A stretch of 27,309 nucleotides of DNA from an uncultured Planctomycetaceae bacterium (GTDB lineage Bacteria > Planctomycetota > Planctomycetia > Pirellulales > Pirellulaceae), in NCBI GenBank assembly GCA_903927685.1, contig CAIYOB010000148.1, positions 1 through 27,309 of the forward strand. Direction: 5' to 3'. Every line of letters begins with the position of its first letter. Within the stretch, counting starts at the first letter, position 1. The notes under the pieces are model-generated. The model did no database searches, was not told the origin of the DNA, and saw nothing but the letters and a program-made list of their open reading frames with translations. Positions 1-8,164 of the stretch are shown here, in pieces. The translations under genes were made by a program, and so were the position numbers.

Positions 1-133
1 AGAACGGCTGGCCGTCGCAAAGCAGTTGCGAGCCATCGGCGGTCGTCTTGAGCTCCCAGTGACCTGCGCTGCATTGCATCGCCGCTACCGAGAGCGCCAA
101 GGTAACTGGCAGGAATTGTAAACTGATGTTCAT
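1..133 (-). CDS. Secreted protein of unknown function, N-terminal fragment (cut by left edge)
   Basis: An open frame runs from an ATG at 131-133 leftwards off the window, so only about 44 residues are visible. The first residues form a signal peptide: a short polar start (MNIS), a hydrophobic core (LQFLPVTLALSVAA) and a likely cleavage near CSA-G. The mature part begins HWELKTTADGSQLL. A GGAAG ribosome-binding site lies about 8 bases upstream of this ATG. An in-frame ATG 45 bases further upstream (position 178) would add 15 residues (MKTTRTLKSFYWKSI) but has no obvious ribosome-binding site, so the inner start is preferred. The product is probably exported. The visible part is too short to assign a family; an enzyme is possible given the neighbours, but nothing here proves it. 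Confidence 0.6.
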   Translation of the reverse strand, partial: MNISLQFLPVTLALSVAAMQCSAGHWELKTTADGSQLLCDGQPF

Positions 134-362
134 AATCGACTTCCAATAGAAGGACTTGAGTGTGCGGGTGGTTTTCATTGTGTGACCGTGATGGTAGCCC
201 GCCGATAGGCCCACAGGCAAGACGTCCCGCGGTCTGGCACTTCCAGGGCAACCTGGACGGCTTCGGTCCCTCCTGCGCATCGGTTCGTTCGAGAAGACAA
301 GATCATGAGCGGTCAAAATCGTGGGGGGCGAACGCCGACCCCGGAGGTTTTCCAGAGGGCAA

Positions 363-391
363 CCGGTGGTAGAACGCCGCGATACCACCGG
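363..391 (-). terminator. Hairpin terminator after the kinase-SUMF1 gene
   Basis: A perfect 9-base inverted repeat (ccggtggta at 363-371, taccaccgg at 383-391) with an 11-base loop starts on the base next to the stop codon of the kinase gene (392-394). On the minus strand the hairpin is followed by a mixed sequence and not by a clean T-run, so it may be a weak or factor-assisted terminator or an mRNA 3'-end stabiliser. Its position argues for transcription ending here. Confidence 0.6.
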
Positions 392-3300
392 CTAATCTCT
401 GGGACCGCTCTGCGGTCGAGGTGACGGCGACGGCAGGGTGCGGGCGATGCGGAAGCCCATGCGCGGGTCGGTGTGGGCGAAGGGGAACGACGAACGGTGC
501 GAGGCCCGGAGCTTGACGGGAGAACTCCACACGGAGCCACCCCGGATGGACATCGCGAAGTCCTCGTCGCTGCGACGATACACGGCATGGCACCATTCGG
601 CGAGGTTGCCCATGATATCGAACAGCCCCAGCCGGTTCGGCATCAACTGGCCGACGGGCTGAGCTTCCTCCTTCGACGTGTCGTAGGACCAGCCGTAGCT
701 GTCCAGGTACAGTTCCGTTTCGCCGAAAAAGCGGCTGGTCGTCGCTCCCGCCCGACAGGCGTACTCCCATTCCTCCTCGGTCGGCAACCGATAGCCCGAA
801 CGCGACAACGCAGCAGGGGCGCACCACGCGCGCACGGCGTCGTAATCGATGCGGTGCGGAGTCGCGGTCAGTAGCACCTCAAGGATGCTTGGGTACTGGG
901 TGCCCGCTGCGTCCAGACCGTCCAGCATGGTCAAGCGGTGACAGTACCCGGCGGCATCGATCCAGTTGATATTGCGCTGCACGGGGTAGTGGTCGTCGGG
1001 GCGGTCTTGATCTCGCGGCGCGTACGGCTCGTCCCAGCACGTCCAGAACTGCAGTTCGGTGACCTCTGTGGCCGAGATTGCGAACGACCGCTCGATCCGA
1101 ACGCGTTGGCGGACCTCGTCCGGCTCATGCCCGCGCTCGGTCTCCGACGACCCCATCTCGAACTCGACCGGACCGCGGATGACAATCATCAGGTGGCCGG
1201 ACGGCGTGTGGTACCAGTTGTGAGCCGGATCCCAGCCGGCTTGCTCGAGCTGCCGATTCAGCTCGCGCAGTTCCTTCCCACGCCCCCAGCGGCGGAGCAG
1301 CCAGTCGATGGCGGCGTGGACGCCGGAGTCCGGGTCGGTGCGGTAGTCGGCCTGCAGCTTGGGCACCAGGGCAGCCTGCAACGTTTCGGGAACGCGGCCC
1401 TCCGGGAACCGGCCCAGGGCCAGCAGCAAGGCTTGACGCACGCCGGGGTCGCGCTGGTCCTGATAGCCGCGAATCAAGATCGAGGGCTCGACCGCGGCCT
1501 GGGCCAGGTGGTGGATCAAGGCGGTGCGGAGCCGCGGGTCGGGGACGTCCGTCAGCCACGGCCAGACTTGGACGCCGTTCTGCGGATCGGCCAGGCATAA
1601 ACCGGCACCCGCGTTCGCCCGCCGTTCGGCCGCCGCGTCCTGGGCCAGTTCCGAAGCGTCGTCAGGCACGGCGGCCCCGAGTTCCTGCACCAGCCGGCGT
1701 TGCACGGCCGAGGACTCACGGGCCTCGGTCGGAACAAGGTCCGGCAGCCGCTCGGGGTCGGCGTGCAGGATCTCCGCCACCGTCCACTCGGTCAAGCGAT
1801 GATGCCGGTCCAGCAGCCAGGCAAGCGGGCCCGCGATCATCGCGACGAGCAGCGTCAGCAGCCCGGCGGCTCGCAGATAATACGCCGTCGCGGCCCGCAT
1901 CATCCGCCGCTGGGCCGGCGGCGGGGCGAGCGTCCCGGGCCGCAGTCGCTGGACAGCGTCGGCCACTCCCTGCACGGCCCAGTCGGACAGCGACGGCAGC
2001 AAGGCGGCGCGCGGACGCCGCGACCAGGTGACGGCGTGCTCAGTCATCCGCTGGACATGCCGCCCCCACCAGCGGTCGCGCTGTTTCACGTGCAGCCAGG
2101 CGCGGACCAGGGGCAGCAGGGAATCGTGGGCCAGCTGGTAGCGGAATTCACGTAGCGTGGTCTCGCCGAGACCGGAGTTCGCGTCCGGGCCAGACGCGGC
2201 TACGTGGGCGGACTCGGCGTCACGGTTGGACGGGGCGATGTCGGGCGGGTGGACCAGGCTGAGCACGCGTGTGGCGCACAGAGCGTCCAGGATCGGCTGG
2301 ACTTGTTCCCGCCGGCGCGGGCGCACCGCAGCGAACAACTCCTCCTCGGTCCGCGGCGTCCGCCGGTATTCGGCTTCCGCCCGGGGCAGCAGCGCCTGCA
2401 AGACCCCGGCGACGGTATCCAGCGCGCGCTGCGGCCGAGGACTGGCGACGGCCCGCCGCAGCAGGTCGTCCAGGAACGCAGCCGCCAGCGAATCGGGGCC
2501 GCCCAGCGCGCTCAGCGACTCGGCCGTCCACGGCTTGTCGCGCATATAGTCGACGAACATCGCCAGTTGGGCCGGCACCACGCGTCCCTGGTGCTCCAGC
2601 AACTGCACCGCGACGTCCAGGAACCGGCGGTGCTCGGCGCTCAGCTCCTCGTCCGTCGCCGGCAGCGTCTGGGCGCTGCGGCCCATCGCCGTCAGGACGC
2701 GCCGGGCATGCTCGATGTCGAACAGGTCGAGCAGTGACTCGCGGAGCGCCGGCGGCCCCTCCAGTTCCAGTTCCTTCAAGAACCGGGCCGCGGGCGTGCG
2801 GAATTCTTCCCGCACCAGCAACAGGCACTGGACGCCGACCCCGTCGCACTGGCGGAGGGCGGCCGTCAGTTCGGCGTCCGCCACCTGCGGATGGGCCTGC
2901 AGCCAGTGCTCGAAATGGTCGATGACGATCAGCAGCTTGGCGGGCGTCGTATCGCCGGGTTCCGCGCGGCCGCGGCGGGCGGACGCGATCAGGGCGGCCA
3001 AGGCCGGCGTGTCCCGCGTCGCGAGGCGGACCAACAACTGCTGCCGCAGTTCCGTCTCGACGTCCCGGCTGCCGTCGACGTAGACGGCCGCGACGCGGTC
3101 CGACAGACGCGGCAGGATCCCCGCGCGGACCAGCGACGACTTGCCGGCCCCGCTAGGCCCGTAGAGCAACCCCGCCCGAAAGGCCCGCACAGGCACGGTC
3201 GTCTCGATGCCTGCCAGCCAGGCGGCGATGCTGACGGGCAGACCGGACCGCGTGTACGGTCCCGGAGCCAGCCGGAGGTACGCGGGGCCGTCCTCGGGCC

Positions 3301-4528
3301 CGAAGGCCAGGATGCCTTTCAAGTCGATTCTCGGCAGCGCGCCGTCCGCGGCCGCCTCGACGGGCTCCGCGTCGGCGTGCTCGGCCAGCCAGGCACGCAA
3401 GTCGCCGGCCAAGTCCCGGGCCGTGGGATAGCGGTCGGCGGCGCGCCGAGCCAGTCCCCGTTGGCAGATGCGATCCAGTTCTTCCGGGATCTCCAGATGC
3501 TTCCGCCGCAACGGGGCCACGCGGGCGTGCCGCACCAGTTCCAGGGTCTTCTCCCGGTCCACTTGCTCGAAGGGGTTCTCGCCGCCCAGCAACTCGTACA
3601 GCACGACCGTCAGGCTGAAGATGTCGCTGCGCCCGTCCAACAGATGACCTTCGCCGCAAGCCTGTTCGGGACTCATGTAGGCCGCCGTACCCATGAGCCC
3701 GGGTTCGGCGGGAATCCGGGCCTCGTCGAGAGCCAGTCCGAAGTCGGACAAGTACGGCCGCCCCGCGTGGTCGATCAGGATGTTCGACGGTTTGACGTCG
3801 CAGTGGTAGATGCCCTGCTGGTGCAGACAGTCCAAGGCTTCGGCGATGGCCAGGACGATCTCGACGGTGCGGGTGACGGAAACCGGCTCGCGGCGCTGCC
3901 ACTCCCGCAAGTTCCGGCCCTCGATCAAGGACATGGCCAGGTAGGGCAGCTCTTCGACCTGACCGTAGTCCAGCAGCGGAACGATGGCTGCGTGCTGCAC
4001 GCGGGTGGCGGCCTGAGCCTCCTCCAGAAACCGTGCGACCCAGCGTTGGCGGACCGCCGGCGAGGCTCCGGCCAGGCGGTCGGCGCGGATCACCTTGAGG
4101 GCCACCTCCTGCTGCCACCCCTCGTGCCAGGCCCGATACACCGCCCCCATGCCGCCCTGGCCCAGCAGGCCGCGGATAGTGTAGCCCCCCCAACGTTCAC
4201 CGTCTCGCAACAATTCGGCGGCCGGCAGTTCGGCCAGCACTGCAAAGGCCGCCCGGACGATGCTCGCGTCGTCGGGGAAACGCGCCAGATACTCCTCCGG
4301 GACGGGCGATTCTCCAGCTTGCGAACGGTAGTCGAGTTCGATGCTCAGCAGTTTCAACAGCCGTTGGCTGCGCGCGGGTTCAGCCTGCCCGCCCAGGTGG
4401 TCCTCGATGCGCGGACGCCCCCCCCGATCCAAACCGGCCAGGTACGCCCGCTCGAACCGATCACAAGTTCCTTCGCCGGCCAGGACGCCGTCCCAAGTCT
4501 CCCGTCTGGTTTCGTCGGATTGAGTCAT
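392..4528 (-). CDS. Giant Ser/Thr protein kinase - STAND-type NTPase - membrane segment - SUMF1-domain fusion
   Basis: A 1378-residue signalling protein. A helical N-terminal segment (1-110) precedes a Hanks-type kinase domain at about 115-385: glycine loop GQGGMG 123-128, ATP lysine K145, catalytic HCDVKPSN with D244 and N249, DFG 262-264, and GTAAYMSPEQ in the activation segment. The residue before the catalytic Asp is Cys, so this is a non-RD kinase. Next comes a P-loop NTPase with Walker A GPSGAGKSS at 457-465 and a Walker B-like LLIVIDHFE ending at 540, resembling the STAND-type modules of other planctomycete kinases. One hydrophobic segment (about 886-906) is a likely membrane span, followed by HEAT-like helices (about 1000-1075). 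A SUMF1/formylglycine-generating-enzyme-like domain ends the protein (about 1110-1365; GYRLPTEEEWEYACRAG, LFDIMGNLAEWC, RGGSVW). The two catalytic Cys of true FGE are absent, so a binding or sensing role is more likely. An AGGA-containing ribosome-binding site precedes the ATG. It lies 72 bases after the DUF4038 gene. Confidence 0.9.
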   Translation of the reverse strand: MTQSDETRRETWDGVLAGEGTCDRFERAYLAGLDRGGRPRIEDHLGGQAEPARSQRLLKLLSIELDYRSQAGESPVPEEYLARFPDDASIVRAAFAVLAELPAAELLRDGERWGGYTIRGLLGQGGMGAVYRAWHEGWQQEVALKVIRADRLAGASPAVRQRWVARFLEEAQAATRVQHAAIVPLLDYGQVEELPYLAMSLIEGRNLREWQRREPVSVTRTVEIVLAIAEALDCLHQQGIYHCDVKPSNILIDHAGRPYLSDFGLALDEARIPAEPGLMGTAAYMSPEQACGEGHLLDGRSDIFSLTVVLYELLGGENPFEQVDREKTLELVRHARVAPLRRKHLEIPEELDRICQRGLARRAADRYPTARDLAGDLRAWLAEHADAEPVEAAADGALPRIDLKGILAFGPEDGPAYLRLAPGPYTRSGLPVSIAAWLAGIETTVPVRAFRAGLLYGPSGAGKSSLVRAGILPRLSDRVAAVYVDGSRDVETELRQQLLVRLATRDTPALAALIASARRGRAEPGDTTPAKLLIVIDHFEHWLQAHPQVADAELTAALRQCDGVGVQCLLLVREEFRTPAARFLKELELEGPPALRESLLDLFDIEHARRVLTAMGRSAQTLPATDEELSAEHRRFLDVAVQLLEHQGRVVPAQLAMFVDYMRDKPWTAESLSALGGPDSLAAAFLDDLLRRAVASPRPQRALDTVAGVLQALLPRAEAEYRRTPRTEEELFAAVRPRRREQVQPILDALCATRVLSLVHPPDIAPSNRDAESAHVAASGPDANSGLGETTLREFRYQLAHDSLLPLVRAWLHVKQRDRWWGRHVQRMTEHAVTWSRRPRAALLPSLSDWAVQGVADAVQRLRPGTLAPPPAQRRMMRAATAYYLRAAGLLTLLVAMIAGPLAWLLDRHHRLTEWTVAEILHADPERLPDLVPTEARESSAVQRRLVQELGAAVPDDASELAQDAAAERRANAGAGLCLADPQNGVQVWPWLTDVPDPRLRTALIHHLAQAAVEPSILIRGYQDQRDPGVRQALLLALGRFPEGRVPETLQAALVPKLQADYRTDPDSGVHAAIDWLLRRWGRGKELRELNRQLEQAGWDPAHNWYHTPSGHLMIVIRGPVEFEMGSSETERGHEPDEVRQRVRIERSFAISATEVTELQFWTCWDEPYAPRDQDRPDDHYPVQRNINWIDAAGYCHRLTMLDGLDAAGTQYPSILEVLLTATPHRIDYDAVRAWCAPAALSRSGYRLPTEEEWEYACRAGATTSRFFGETELYLDSYGWSYDTSKEEAQPVGQLMPNRLGLFDIMGNLAEWCHAVYRRSDEDFAMSIRGGSVWSSPVKLRASHRSSFPFAHTDPRMGFRIARTLPSPSPRPQSGPRD

Positions 4529-4600
4529 GGGAATCCTGGGGTACCGGGGCGAGGCAGTTATGTCGTGAGCTTTCGCGAGTCGCGGGAGATCGGTGCCGGG

Positions 4601-6754
4601 TTATCCCTCCAGCAGCAGGACCCAGTCGTGACCGTGCGCTGGCGGGGCCACCGACGCCTGGCCGTCGGCACCGGCGGTGAGCTCGCCGCCGGCCGTGCGC
4701 TGGCCGGTGACGGGGTCGAACCGTGTTAGCCGGTACGTCGCCTGCGGCCGCAACGCTTGGATCGTGACGGGCCGGGACGCCGGAACGTAGCACACACGCA
4801 CCGCGCCGCCGATTCCGCAAGCTTGCGGCACGCGGTCCGGAGGATCGGCGGACAGCCGACCCCAAGGCGGGTCACCGTAGCGGGCGGTCGCCAGGGCGGC
4901 AGGCCAGGCGGAATCGTTGAAGTCCAGGGCGGTCCAAGTGTCGGCTGCGGTTGGCGAGGCCCGCCACAGGGCGTTGGTGGCGACGGACAGCGCCCCGCCG
5001 TCCGCCAGGCGGATGTCCAGCCTCGCATTCAGGCCCGCCGGGTTCAATTCGACCGGCGCCCGGCCGTTTTCCGCGCGGATCGCCAGCAGGTTGGACCCCG
5101 TCCGCAAAGCCGCGGTCGCATCGATCACCGTCGGAGTGGACCAGTCGGCGCCGGCGCCGATCTGCCGGCCATTCAGCCAGACACTGAACAGATCGTCAGC
5201 TGCGACCCGCAAGGTCGCCTGGCGCACGACCGCCCCTGGCGGCAACTCGAAACGGCGACGGAAATAGCGGGCTGCGACCGGCGCGTCCCGCTTCGGATCG
5301 CCTTCCGGAAACCAGATCCAATCGCCCAGCGCCAGAGGCTCGGCCGTGTCGCCCCAGGCCGCGGTGTCGGGCAGCGGCTGGAACTGGCTCCATGGCAGGG
5401 ATTCGAAGAACCGTTTGGCGTAGGCGACTTGCGCCGCCCCCGGCAGCCGCAGGGCGTCGTCCCACGGCGTCGTGCCCCAGTTGTTGCCGCCAGGCGAATT
5501 GCCATAGGGCTGATCGCGACGATTGACTTGCCAGATGCCGTTCGCTCCATACGTGCCGCCGGCCACGCCGCTGGCCAGCAAGTGCATCCAGAACGCCTGG
5601 CGCGCGTCGCTGTCGTCCAGCTTGCGGCCGATCTCGAGGGCCTCGTACCGGGCTTCGCCGGAAATCACGGGCATCACCGGTTGGGTGTTCCAGCCTTCCC
5701 GGCCCAGCGCTGCGTGCCGCTCGGCCGGCGCGCCGTGCCCCGTCTGCTGCATGTCGAAATCCAGGACGGCAGGATCGGTGACCGACTCGCGGGCCGTGCG
5801 CGAGGGGTGGATCGTCACCAGGCGGTCGAACGGGTCCGTCTCGCGGAGGTACCGCATGACGTCCGTCCAGCCCTGCCGCTGCCGTTCGCTTTCCGCCGCC
5901 CGGTCCCGGGACAGGCAGAACGGCATCGTGCCTTCGCCTGCCGCGCACCAGACCACCGGCAACGCTCCCCAGCGGGCGACCAGATAACGCCAGTGCTGCT
6001 TCATCCGCTCTTCGCCCAGCCACGGCAGGTGATAGCCCCACGCACCCACGACGCAAGGGGTCAATCCCTGGTCGACCAAGTCGAAGATGCGGCGATCCGC
6101 CAAGTCAAAATACGACGGGCGGATGCGGGCGTAGTCGGGTTCCCACGGCAAGCCGGCTTCGTTGGCTCCGCGCGGGTCGAAGGCCGGCATGTCGGGATAC
6201 AACCCGGCTACGATCTGAACCACCGTAAACCCCTTCGCGCGCCGGTCGGCCGCCAGTTGCCGGAATTCGTCCGGCCAGTGCAGCCGGTGGCAGAGCCCCA
6301 TCCACCACGTGTCGCCCAACCAGAAAAACGGCGTGCCATCCGCGGATTCAAAGTGCCTCCGATCGGCCGCCACACGCAGCGGCCCGTGCCGGAACAGGGG
6401 GTTCTCGCCGCGATAGGGTTGGACGTCCAGCGTCCCCTCGACGCCGTGCAGGCCCGCGTCTTGTGGATCGCTGCACGAGCTGCGCCAACGATGCAGGCCC
6501 GTCTGCGGCGATGCGTAGCGGACTTTCCAGGCCGTGCCGCCGGCCCAAAATGCAGGGACCTTCTGCGCCGTCCCGTCCGGCGCCGTGACCTGCACGTCCA
6601 ACGTGACGTCGTGAAAAGGGTCGGCGTGCGGCCGCTGGGCCGTCAAGGCGATTTCGATCGGAACATTGGCGTCCGTGCGCAGCGGCTCGGCAGCGGCGCC
6701 CAGCGCGGCGATCAGGAGGACGCCGAACGCATCCAGACAACGGTGCAGCTTCAT
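4601..6754 (-). CDS. Secreted DUF5060/DUF4038 (GH140-like) glycoside hydrolase with an extra beta-sandwich domain
   Basis: A 717-residue exported protein with a signal peptide (about 1-22, cleavage near GAAA-EP). The order of domains is DUF5060-like beta-sandwich (about 25-113), DUF4038/apiosidase-like TIM barrel (about 125-460; FFWLGDTWWMGL, KGFTVVQIVAGLYPD, VVWCAAGEG, VISGEARYE), a jelly-roll module like those of GH2/rhamnosidase proteins (about 465-630; RVAADDLFSVWLNG), and a C-terminal putative collagen-binding-type domain (about 650-717; YRLTRFDPVTG, HDWVLLLEG). Relatives include GH140 apiosidases, which release sugars from branched plant pectins; the substrate here cannot be read from sequence. 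E274 and E367 are candidate catalytic acids. The domain between barrel and tail is not part of the usual layout. AAGGACGA precedes the ATG. It starts 36 bases after the sialidase stop, so the two are likely co-transcribed. Confidence 0.8.
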   Translation of the reverse strand: MKLHRCLDAFGVLLIAALGAAAEPLRTDANVPIEIALTAQRPHADPFHDVTLDVQVTAPDGTAQKVPAFWAGGTAWKVRYASPQTGLHRWRSSCSDPQDAGLHGVEGTLDVQPYRGENPLFRHGPLRVAADRRHFESADGTPFFWLGDTWWMGLCHRLHWPDEFRQLAADRRAKGFTVVQIVAGLYPDMPAFDPRGANEAGLPWEPDYARIRPSYFDLADRRIFDLVDQGLTPCVVGAWGYHLPWLGEERMKQHWRYLVARWGALPVVWCAAGEGTMPFCLSRDRAAESERQRQGWTDVMRYLRETDPFDRLVTIHPSRTARESVTDPAVLDFDMQQTGHGAPAERHAALGREGWNTQPVMPVISGEARYEALEIGRKLDDSDARQAFWMHLLASGVAGGTYGANGIWQVNRRDQPYGNSPGGNNWGTTPWDDALRLPGAAQVAYAKRFFESLPWSQFQPLPDTAAWGDTAEPLALGDWIWFPEGDPKRDAPVAARYFRRRFELPPGAVVRQATLRVAADDLFSVWLNGRQIGAGADWSTPTVIDATAALRTGSNLLAIRAENGRAPVELNPAGLNARLDIRLADGGALSVATNALWRASPTAADTWTALDFNDSAWPAALATARYGDPPWGRLSADPPDRVPQACGIGGAVRVCYVPASRPVTIQALRPQATYRLTRFDPVTGQRTAGGELTAGADGQASVAPPAHGHDWVLLLEG

Positions 6755-6790
6755 GACTCGTCCTTTCGTCGAGAGGCGATCGTCAGGCGG

Positions 6791-7954
6791 TCAGTCTTTC
6801 GCCTGGCCCTGGCCGGGACCCTCGAGCGATTGCAGGGGGAACGAGGCGAACACAATCGACTCGTACGCGCTTCTCTGCCCGGCCTCGTACAAGCAGGCGG
6901 CCTGACCCGCGGCCAGCACGGCCAGATCCGAGTAGGCGCTCGGCCCGGCATGCAGCACGCGGGAAGCTGGCCAGGTTTGCCCTTCATCGAAACTGGCCCG
7001 CACGGTCATGTTCACCCGTCCGCTGGGGCTGGCCGGATTGCTGAACAAAATCACGCTCCGGCTCTCGGCGCCGGGCCAGCTGAAGCGTTCGATGGCCGCC
7101 TGACAGATCGGCTCGATCAAGGCGGCGTCGAAACGCTGATCGTGCCAGGTCAGCCCGCCATCGTCGCTGACGGCCACCTGGCGGTTCTTTTGCGTGCGGT
7201 CGTAATTCCGCATGTTCAGCATCAGCCGGCCGTCCGCCAGTTCCACGGCCTCGCACTCGTTGACCTGGTGCCGAGGCGTCGAACCGCCGAGTTGCCAAGT
7301 CTTGCCCTGGTCATCGGAGTAGATGACGTGCGAGTAGTAGTGCTTCGTGCCGGCCTCGATGTGGTCGCAGGGGATGACCAGGCGACCGCGGTGCGGGCCC
7401 TGCTGGATCTGAAGCCCGCTGCCCGGTCCGGTGGCGTACCACGTCCAGTTCTCCTGCTTGGCGTCGGCCGTGATCTCGCGCGGATCGCTCCACGTCAAGC
7501 CGTCATCGGCGGAACACGTGACGAACACCCGCCGCGTGTCCTTGCTGGTCTGGGCGATAATCTGCGACTCGCGATCGTCGCCGCGGTTCCAGGTCATCAG
7601 CAGCCAGATCGTCCCGCTCTGCTGCTCGACCACGGCGCAGGGGTTCCCGCACGTGTTGCCGGCGTCGTCCCAGAGGATCTGCTGCGGACTCCAAGTCCGG
7701 CCGTGGTCCGTGGACCGCTTGACCAGCAGATCGATGTCGCCGGTGTCACTGGACGAGTTCTTCCGACCCTCGCAGAAAGCCAGCACTGTCCCCGTCTTGG
7801 TCACGGTCAACGCCGGAATGCGATAGGTGTGATAGCCGTCCCGGCCGCTCACGTACAGCGGTTGGCCGCAGGGCGTCGCCGGTTCCGCGGCGGACAGCGA
7901 GGACAGCAGCGTGGCGGTCACGAGGCCAGCGATGATCAAGCTCAATCGAGTCAT
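6791..7954 (-). CDS. Secreted exo-alpha-sialidase (BNR/Asp-box neuraminidase)
   Basis: A 387-residue six-bladed-propeller sialidase that would remove terminal sialic acids, or a related acidic sugar, outside the inner membrane. It starts with a signal peptide ([24 protein letters not shown]). The hallmark YRIP (44-47, giving Arg triad residue R45) is followed by five Asp-boxes of the form SxDxGxTW at 81-88, 148-155, 213-220, 263-270 and 321-328. Other likely active-site residues are E233 in NECE, R249 in NMRN, an Arg in SGRVNMTVR (R313 or R319) and Y341 in SAYSDLA. The frame is open for 63 more codons upstream, but that part is Arg-rich and lacks a signal; the inner ATG has AAGGAGA six bases upstream and the signal peptide, so it is chosen. 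It sits between a sulfatase and a DUF4038 hydrolase. Planctomycete sialidase-like proteins are often of unproven substrate. Confidence 0.88.
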   Translation of the reverse strand: MTRLSLIIAGLVTATLLSSLSAAEPATPCGQPLYVSGRDGYHTYRIPALTVTKTGTVLAFCEGRKNSSSDTGDIDLLVKRSTDHGRTWSPQQILWDDAGNTCGNPCAVVEQQSGTIWLLMTWNRGDDRESQIIAQTSKDTRRVFVTCSADDGLTWSDPREITADAKQENWTWYATGPGSGLQIQQGPHRGRLVIPCDHIEAGTKHYYSHVIYSDDQGKTWQLGGSTPRHQVNECEAVELADGRLMLNMRNYDRTQKNRQVAVSDDGGLTWHDQRFDAALIEPICQAAIERFSWPGAESRSVILFSNPASPSGRVNMTVRASFDEGQTWPASRVLHAGPSAYSDLAVLAAGQAACLYEAGQRSAYESIVFASFPLQSLEGPGQGQAKD

Positions 7955-7960
7955 GCATTG

Positions 7961-7967
7961 TCTCCTT
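7961..7967 (-). promoter_or_regulatory. Strong ribosome-binding site of the sialidase gene
   Basis: AAGGAGA on the minus strand, separated by six bases from the ATG at 7952-7954. It decides the start codon of the sialidase against the longer open frame that reaches 8143. Confidence 0.75.
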
Positions 7968-7974
7968 GGCAGGT

Positions 7975-7995
7975 GTGGTCGGCCGGCGCGACCAC
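7975..7995 (-). promoter_or_regulatory. Leader hairpin or operator palindrome upstream of the sialidase
   Basis: A perfect 7-base inverted repeat (gtggtcg 7975-7981, cgaccac 7989-7995) with a 7-base GC-rich loop lies 20 bases before the sialidase start and just before its ribosome-binding site. It could be an operator for a dimeric repressor, a leader structure, or a weak terminator of the sulfatase transcript. No T-run follows it, and the rest of the 210-base gap (7955-8164) holds nothing else I can support. Confidence 0.35.
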
Positions 7996-8164
7996 AGAAA
8001 GCAGCCAACGCCGGACGGCCGGTCCGTACCAACGTACTCGACTCGCGCATCGCCGGACAGAGGGAAAGGGTTGCGGAGAAGGCATTGCGGCTGAAGTAGG
8101 CCGCGCTGGTTTCGGCAAAGTACTCCCGCCGTTGCGAACTCACGTGGACCGTCCAGCCGGCAAC

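Noticed and set aside
160..372. Small plus-strand open frame of 70 codons in the left intergenic region
   Set aside because: It overlaps the terminator hairpin and lacks a ribosome-binding site and any motif.
392..4528. Calling the SUMF1 domain a sulfatase maturase
   Set aside because: The catalytic Cys pair expected after RGGS is missing, so it should not produce formylglycine in the sulfatase.
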